Assembly: GCA_020796225.1 (NCBI GenBank)
Contig: CM036775.1
Location: 9,470,671 to 9,534,670, forward strand
DNA: 64,000 nucleotides
Origin: Arion vulgaris
Taxonomy: Eukaryota > Mollusca > Gastropoda > Stylommatophora > Arionidae
Direction: 5' to 3'
Position numbers and translations under genes: made by a program. The notes under the pieces were generated by a model. It was not told the DNA's origin, made no database searches, and saw only the letters and a list, made by a program, of their open reading frames with translations. Shown one piece after another: positions 52,601-61,600 of the stretch. Each line of letters starts with the position of its first letter. Position 1 is the first letter of the stretch.

Positions 52601-55600
52601 GTGAAGACTATGCAGTGGAGCCACCATCTGATGAAACTGACTGAGTGCCTATAGGTGTATGCAACAAAGTTGGTTGTGTCAAACAATGAATTAATTATAA
52701 TAATAATTCCTCTCGTACGTTATACGTTACATAGGGCCTGCAAGTAATTTCTCCATACCGCTCTATCCTGGGCACTCGCTCAATCTCCTCCATGGAACTG
52801 AGACCAATATTTCCTGCCTCTCTCAGCAAAGTTGCTCAGGGTCTCCTTAGGTCGACCTCTCTTTCTTGAACCCTTTGCATCCCACTTCAATGCCTGCTTT
52901 GATATTCGTTGATCATTTCTCCTCAAGGTGTGCCCAACATATCTCCATCTTCTCTTTCTTATAACAGTTGTCACTAGTGGTTGACCAGACATGTCTCTGA
53001 TTTCATCACTTCTCCTGAATAACAATGAATTATTAAACAAATAAATAAAATAATATACAGTAACAGGCAGGAGTCAGTTCTGGTTGATGCTGCAAATAAG
53101 AGAATTGAAGTATTTTGAACATATCAAAATAAGACATATAAAAAGATATATATAGATATATGGAAATCTCTGCGGGTAAGTCTTTGCATTCCACTTCAAT
53201 GCCTGCTTTGATATTCGTTGATCATTTCTCCTCAAGGTGTGCCCAACATATCTCCATCTTCTCTTTCTTATAACAGTTGTCACTAGTGGTTGACCAGACA
53301 TGTCTCTGATTTCATCACTTCTCCTGAATAACAATGAATTATTAAACAAATAAATAAAATAATATACGGTAACAGGCAGGAGTCAGTTCTGGTTGATGCT
53401 GCAAATAAGAGAATTGAAGTATTTTGGACGTATCAAAATAAGACATATAAAAAGATATATATAGATATATCGAAATAGGGGGAGACTGCAGTAAAACTTG
53501 GTAAATAGTGAAACACGTACAAACAAAGTACTATAGTTTTACAAAATACATAAACAGTGACGATAAACAGCAGCGTTTCGACCAACAAGGCCTTTATCAA
53601 GCAACGAACAAACAGGAGTGACAAATTAAAATGAAACACAAATGGACGACCAAATACCAACGTATCTAAGGAAAATCTGGAATAAAACGAATAACGAAAT
53701 AAATGTAACACACATGAAAACTAGAAATAGAAAAGAAACAATGAAACATCTAGTAAATATATAACTTGAATACATGCAACATATACCCATATAGATTATA
53801 AAGCATGGGAAGAGAAAGTACTAAGAAGCATAAGAATGTAATACATGCAACATATACCCATAGAGATTACAAAGCATGGGAAGAGAAAGTACTAAGAAGC
53901 ATAAGAATGTAATAAAATAATATACGGTAACAGGCAGGAGTCAGTTCTGGTTGATGCTGTAAATAAGAGAATTGAAGTATTTTGGACGTATCAAAATAAG
54001 ACATATAAAAAGACATATATATAGATATATGGAAATCTCTGCGGGTAAGTCTTTGCATTGCATTCCGAGGGTTGTAGGTTCGAATCTGAAACATGTTGTT
54101 CTGTTCACAAGTACTTTTAAAAAGACCCCTAAGATTGTTGCTGGAGCTACAGAGTTCGTGCTTTGTGCAATATTCTCTGCAGTTGGTGTGTCATTTATGC
54201 GACAGGCTGAGCCATGAGGTCACACCTGGTGGAATGAAATCAAGCCTTTGGCTTTAGACCCTTTAAAAAGACAAAGGGTTTGAGAAAACAACCGCCCGAG
54301 TGGTTACCAAGCCCAAATTTGGGGTGTAAAGAATAGAACCACTGTTACCTGCCATGCATGCCGTAGAGCGACTAAAGAGGTTTGGCTGAAATCGGATGCA
54401 TGTGTCCTAAGCGTGTAGAAGTCTATGCGTTTAGGGGCCTACCAAACCAATGTGCAACGTATACACGTTCTTGACAAAGATCAAACAAATCACAAAGATT
54501 GATTAAAATTGGTCGTAAGAACGACGAAAGAAGAAGAAACAACTATGGAAGGACGCATTTTCTAGAAAAGGAAAACCACGGAGAAGATATGATAGATGAT
54601 TTGAACATAACGGCACATCTGAACTATGAAAGAGAAATTTCAAAGACTATTATAGTAAAAGTTTTGTTCAGAACAAGTAGCTGGATGATAATGATTCATG
54701 GTCAGTGAATGAGAACACAAGTATAAAGTCTTTCTCTAATTTTCTTATCCCTCACAGCGTCAGGGTAAGAAGAGATGTCTAGAACAGGTTTTTGTGTGTG
54801 TGTGCTACATAAATGGTGTCTTTCACTGCCTCTGTTATTCCTGTGGTCCAGCATTTGAGTAGACAACCTTTTGTCTTGTGTACACTGCATCTGAGTAGCA
54901 TTATCCTTTGAGACTTACTGTCTCTTGGTAATCTGCTTATGTGGCTGAACCACTTAATTTGTTGTTTCTTTATGAAGTTCAGTACTGATGTTGCACCCGT
55001 TATTTTTCCTGATGTCTTCAATTTGAAACTGGTTTCAATACTTCTGTCATTCTATGTAGATACTTCATCTCTGTCATAACCTTCATTGGTCGCTTTTTAC
55101 CACACGTGAGAGTAAACGGTGGTTCTATTCTTTGCTTTCTCTAGAAACCACAAGCTGTATTGTAAAGAATATAGAATCATAAAACAGGGAGAATACTGAA
55201 GATGGTTTCTACAGATGTCAACAAACAGATGAGAACTTACTCGCTGTAATTTCTTTAGACATTCACTGACATACAGGGTGATGTAGATCAAAGTTCTGTC
55301 AGCCTCACTCTGGAAGGACAACAACAACAACAAAACATTAGTGAAACATAAATACAAAATTGTTGAGATAACAATTTTAAAACTGTATTCAATGCAATAT
55401 CAAAATAAATAACACAACACTGAAACAAGTCCATTGATTCAAGTATCTGGGAACATACCTAACAGTGCAGGGTAACGAGCGTGCTGACTTTCTTGCAAAC
55501 AATGCCCTGACTCAGGCGGGAAGAAGTATAGACAGAGGTGATGAGCGTGAGAATTAGGAGTTAAGTTTGGACATGCTTAACGACCCTAAAATAAAAATAT

Positions 55601-58600
55601 GTGACTAAAAACGAAAATAAATGTGAAAAACTACAACTGGAAAAAATAATATCTTCTTCTTTGCGTTCGTTCTTTACAACCAATTTTAATCACTCTTTGT
55701 GATATGTTTAATCTTTGCCAAGAACATGTATACGTTGCACATTGGTTTGGTAGGCCCTAAACACACAGACTTCTACACGTTTAGGACATATTCATCCGGT
55801 TTCAGCCAAACCTCCTTAGTCGCCTCTTACGACATGCGTGGCAGGTAACAGTGGTTCTATTCTTTACACCCCAAATTTGGGCTCCGGTAACCACGCAGGC
55901 GGAAAAAATAATATAAAACAATAATAATAAAATATGTACATTTAACATATGTTATGTAGCATGAGAAGCAGGCTGTCAGTTTTCCACCACTCTTGTCTTC
56001 GCAGAATCTTGGGAATCTTTTGGCCAGCAAAAATATCCAATAACCAACTACTCCAAGATACAAGACAAGAGGCAATGAATGACATACTCAAAAGAGAAGA
56101 TGGAAATGGCTCGGACATGTTATGAGAATGAGACAATAAATGCCTGCAAGGGTAGCCCTCACTTGGACACCAGAAGGAAAGAGAAAGAAAGGCAGACCAC
56201 GGACAACATGGAGCGTATGATGGAAGAGGAACTGGACACCGCATCTCTGACATGGGGCCCTGCGCTGAAGGTTGCACGGGACAGGAGAGCATGGAAAGTC
56301 CTTTCTGAAGCCCCATGTGTCACTAGGCATGACGGATTAAGTAAGTAAGTAAGTAATGTAGCATGAGAAGAGACAGCATTAAGAAGCATAGTAATGTAGT
56401 GTGTTGAGTCCATGTGGTAGCAAGGTACTATAATAAGATATAAAATAATTTTTTAGAGCAAATCGACTTCGATTATCAGAGGAGCATGATCGGATGGCTA
56501 TGATCTGGATCCATGATCGCTCTATAATGGGGTTAACCACGCACATATAATGAAGAATGATTTAACACAGATGTGAAGAGTCAGCTCTTGTCAATCAGAT
56601 CTAATACCATGTCACAGCATAACTCCAGATGTGATACTTTAAAGTGAGGTTTATCTATTTGTAAAATCTTAGTCACCCATCTGTACCAATTTGTGTCCTG
56701 ATAGATAATATGCGTACACTTTGGTATAAATTTGGGTGTGCCTGTCCTACACGCTATAGGGACCTAATGTCTAGTACAACAAACTCATGTTCTTGGCACA
56801 AACTACACCGATTGTAAAGAGAAGTTAACTAGGTTATCTTATCTTAACCACATTTGTCGTGAAGCGCCGTGGGGAGAGTTAGTTTCTATCTTGTGCCAGG
56901 TGTGTTGCGTTTGATGTTGTCAGTCCATGCTTTCGCAGCGACTCTGAGATGTTATCAATCCATCGTGTTCTTGGCCTGCCTTGTACTCTGCGCCCTGAGT
57001 GTCAATTATTGTAGGCATGTGATGGTAGTAAATGTGGTTCCATTCTTATTAGATGGACGAACCACTTGATTCTTTGCTTCTCGATGTACTGTATGCATGG
57101 TATAGTACCAACGATGCTTCTGATATTCTTGTTTCTCACTCTATCTCTCCTTGTAACGTTGACAGCTTTTCGTAGACATCTCATTTCACTGATAAGAACA
57201 AATGTAAACAAACTACATATTTTCTGTAGAAGACATTTTGGTAAAATGAAAATCATGGCATATCCTTTACAGGACGTCACTATCTACCACAGTAACGAGT
57301 CATTGATTTTTAGGTCCACTTATTCATTCCGCAGTTTGCTATTACTTTCTGAAAGGTGAGGTCTATTTTGACCGTTCTTAAAAATCCTCAGTAGGAATTT
57401 GCTTCCAAACTGCCTGCCACAGAGTTTGAACCAGGTATACTTGGGTTGTGATCGAGCTCCCTACCGCTTAACTCTTTACTCGAATTTATTTTACCTACGG
57501 ACGCAATTTTTTGCTAAATTAGCCAGTATACTGGCTTTGCGTGTGAGCCGCTGTAGCGTAGTTGTTAGTGAACTCGCTTCGCAAGGCTGGTGGTCTGGGT
57601 TCAGCTCCGCAATGCGCTGGAATTTTCCCAACCACGACGGCTCTCAGGTCGACCCAGCCTCAACTGGGTACCAGACATGCTCTGGGAAAGTAAAGGTGGC
57701 GGCGTGATGCTGACCACATCACCCATCGTGTGCCGACGGTCAATGAAAATACAGGCCTAACACTGTATTGCCCTATATACCACGAGGTATGAAAGGGTTC
57801 CTTTACTTTTACTTACTGGCTTTGTGTTAAAATATACTGTGTGCCAGTATATCAGCTCAGAAGGGCGAAAGAGTTAAGCTACAGATGCTCACATATCATA
57901 TTATGAACAAACCAGGACATTCTGCATATGTACTGTAGCTATTAATTAAAAAAGAAAAGCCTACCTACCTTGATTTCAGTAGTTGCGAAGAAAATGTTAG
58001 CCTTGAAGAAATAAATAGCCTCATCGATAATGTCAAAGTCTGATGCTATATTTAGAAGACAGGAAATGAAACAGGTCAACAAGCATGTCTTTCTTAATCA
58101 GATCACACACACACGCTCATTCGCTGACTAGTCTTTGTTAATCAGATCACACACACATATGCTCATTCGCTGACTAGTCTTTCTTAATCAGATCACACAC
58201 ACATGCTCATTCGCTGACTAGTCTTTCTTAATCAGATCACACACACACGCTCATTCGCTGACTAGTCTTTCTTAATCAGATCACATACACATGCTCATTC
58301 GCTGACTAGTCTTTCTTGAATAGATCTCACACACACGCTCATTCTTTTGACTAGTATTTCTTAATCAGATCACACACACATGCTCATTCGCGAACTTGTC
58401 TTTGTTAATCAGATCACACCCACACACTCATTAGTCTTTCTTAATCAGATCACACACATGCTCATTCTTTGACTAGTCTTTTAATCAGATCACACACACG
58501 CTCATTCACTGACTAGTCTTTGTTAATCAGTTCACACACGCTCATTTTCAGGGTTTTCCTAGGGCATCCTTTCTTTCTTGAACTCTTTGCCTTCCACTGC

Positions 58601-61600
58601 TTTGTGATTCTTTAATCATTTCTTCTCAGAGTATGTCCAACACATGTCCATCTTCTCCTTCCTATACCAGTTGTTACTAGTAGTTGACCAGACATTTCTC
58701 TGATTTTATCCCTTCTGAACTCATCTCATTTTATGTTAATTATTTCTCACAGACATCTGTTTTCAAATGCATTCAACTTACTTTCTATAGCTTTAGTAAT
58801 TTTTTGACAGGGATAAAAAAAATCAACTTCATTTTTATCCCAGAGCATGTAGGAGTTATGGGTCTTCTTCTTCTTCTTCCAACGTTTTCAGACATCGATT
58901 TGTATACTTTTAAAGTAGTTAGTAGTCAACCGGAGTCCATGTACATCTCCGTATAGCTTGTCTTGGACTGATATGGGGATTGGCCATGTGTTTTTCTCTG
59001 TTCCATGTACATTGGACATTCTTGCAGTATGTGTGTCTCTGTCATCTTGCTGGTGCCACATGTACATATGTCAGATGGGCCTATTTTATACTTGTTAAAC
59101 AGATGGTACCTCAGTCTATTGTGCCCTGTTCATAGACGAAAAATGACAACCTGTTCCTCTCTACTTAGTTGGTGGTAAGCATCGTCCTTTTCATGCCCTG
59201 GGTGATCTCTCAGCCATTTGTTCTTGTAGGCCATTTTATCCGTACTTTTGCTTCCTCATATGTCATACTGGTGTCTGTCTGTAGTAGCCTGCTTCCTGCT
59301 TTTGCCAATATGTCTGCAGTCTCATTTCCAGGTATTCCGCAGTGAGATGGTATCCACTGTATTACCACTCTAGAGAAGATGTTGCATACTTGGTGTAGTG
59401 ATGCTTGCAGTTCCTTCAAGTTGTTATCGTCTTCATTTTTTAGAGCAGTAATTACTGACAGGGCATCAGTAAGAAATACCAGGTTTTCATTTACATGTTC
59501 CTCTGACACTATGGCTTCTGCTGCCGCTTTTAGGGCCTCTGCCTCTGCTCTGTAATTGCTGGAGAACCTTCCTGTTGCTAATTTTAGCTTCCTGAGTTTC
59601 ATGCCACTGAGCACTATGAGGGCTCCTCCTCCTCCATTTTCAGTTGCATTTGCTGCAGACCCATCTGTGTATACACGGGTCCACCTGCTGTTAGGAAAGT
59701 GTTCCTTTAGGTACTGTGGCCAGGAGTTTTTTCTTCACTTGTTTGTTGGTTTTTCCTACTATCCCTGTGATGTTCTCATTCAGCTCTGGGAATTTTGTAT
59801 CTTTCCATATCTGTCTTGTGTTGGTGTATTTTAGTGGTTTGGGGGTAACTTCAGCACATGATGGTTGTTTGCTCATCATCATCTTGGTTGTCGCTGCAAA
59901 GTTGGTTCGTTTTAGTCTGCCCTTCCTAGCCCATTCATTCTGTGGTACATTGGGTGATCTTCTAGTCTCTTGAACTTTTCTGCTTGTTTTTGTGCTCTGC
60001 TGTCTCTTATATCCTCCATTGGTTGTAGGCAGGTGGTCTTCTCCATTTCCTGTATTGGAGTAGATCTCATTCCCCTGTAATAATTCTCATAGCTTGGTTC
60101 TGAACACGGTTGATTTTATTGAAGGAGTCACGGGTAATGGATAAGCTGATAGATTGGCTGACATGGCTATGGTAACAGAGGGAGCTGCAATGGACCAAAA
60201 TGACATTCTTAACGCATATAGAGAGTCTTTCCGAACAGAAGAATTTCAGGGTTGTGAATCCCAGTCACTGACCAGATTGAGAAAGGTGGGTGTTGATATT
60301 GGTACATTCCGAAAAGAACGACATATCAAATATGCAAAAAAGATGTACTAATCAACATCGAACTGGCGTGTTGGGCTGCTGCTAGATTTGTTGAGGTGTA
60401 GATTGGAGCACCTATGGATATGTTCGGAGAGCTATGATGATAGTTCTCATATAACTGATAGTATTTTCCAACTCTCGCTGGCATATGTTAGGATTGATAC
60501 AGCATTGGAATTGAAAACTCTTAATTTAGTTTCAAAACTACAAACACACACAAAGAATTATAACGTGAAATTCTCATTCTTTGGTATACATATTTTTTCC
60601 CTAAGAAAACTTTCAATAGAAAACTTACTATCTTTCAATGCTGGTCCCTTGTACTGTGTACGTATAGGAAGCAGAGCCATGTTCCCTATTAACTTCTGCG
60701 GGTTTAAAAACTGTGAGTGGTAGGCCTGACACAGAAGAAAATAAAGAAACAAAATATATTAATTCTGCGATCTGCACAAAATGTATCTATCTATATCTTC
60801 TTCATGTCCCGTTTGACATATAAAGCTTCCACAATCTACACAAAATATATCTATCTATATCTACTTCATGTCCCGTTTGACACATATAGCTTCCACAATC
60901 TGCACAAAATATATCTATCTATATCTTCTTCATGTCCCGTTTGACATATAAAGCTTCCACAATCTACACAAAATGTATCTATCTATATCTTCTTCATGTC
61001 CCGTTTGACATATATAGATTCCACAATCTGCACAAAATTTATCTATCTATATCTTCTTCATGTCCCGTTTGACATATAAAGCATCCACAAAAGATTTCCC
61101 TTGTTGCAGTTCTGCCAACTTTCTATTAATTGTATACCATTTCAGGCCCCAATCTTTCAACTCCCTTTCCACATGCTTACTTTGAACGTCTAGGCTTTCT
61201 TTTTCCCTCCACATGAAATAAATAAATAAACGTGGAAATAGAGAGGACCAGATTTACATAAAACTGTTATCAAAAGATATTTTCCAGAGGGGTGGCAATT
61301 GTCCCCCTCTTACCTCCTAAATGTATGGATGCCATGGATACAGAATGCTGAAATATCTAAATGAAATTAACAACCACAACTTGGACATTTTGTTTGCTAG
61401 GAAATTGCATCACCATGGCAGTCAAACGACAACTGATAAACTGCATATTTATTCCAACTCTCTGCTATCAGTGCCAAACATGGCCTTGACTAAGACACAA
61501 GAAAGAAAGATTACAACATGTGAAATGAAATGTCTACGAAAAGCTGTCAACGTTACAAGGAGAGATAGAGTGAGAAACAAGAATATCAGAAGCATCGTTG

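Noticed and set aside
59210..59614. Second host RNase H gene on the minus strand
   Set aside because: It is part of a LINE with upstream linker, downstream Cys/His block and GAA tail, and has frame breaks on both sides.
60558..60752. 64-codon minus-strand open frame as a complete small gene
   Set aside because: Only 60629-60725 matches ARPC3; both ends read through splice sites into intron.
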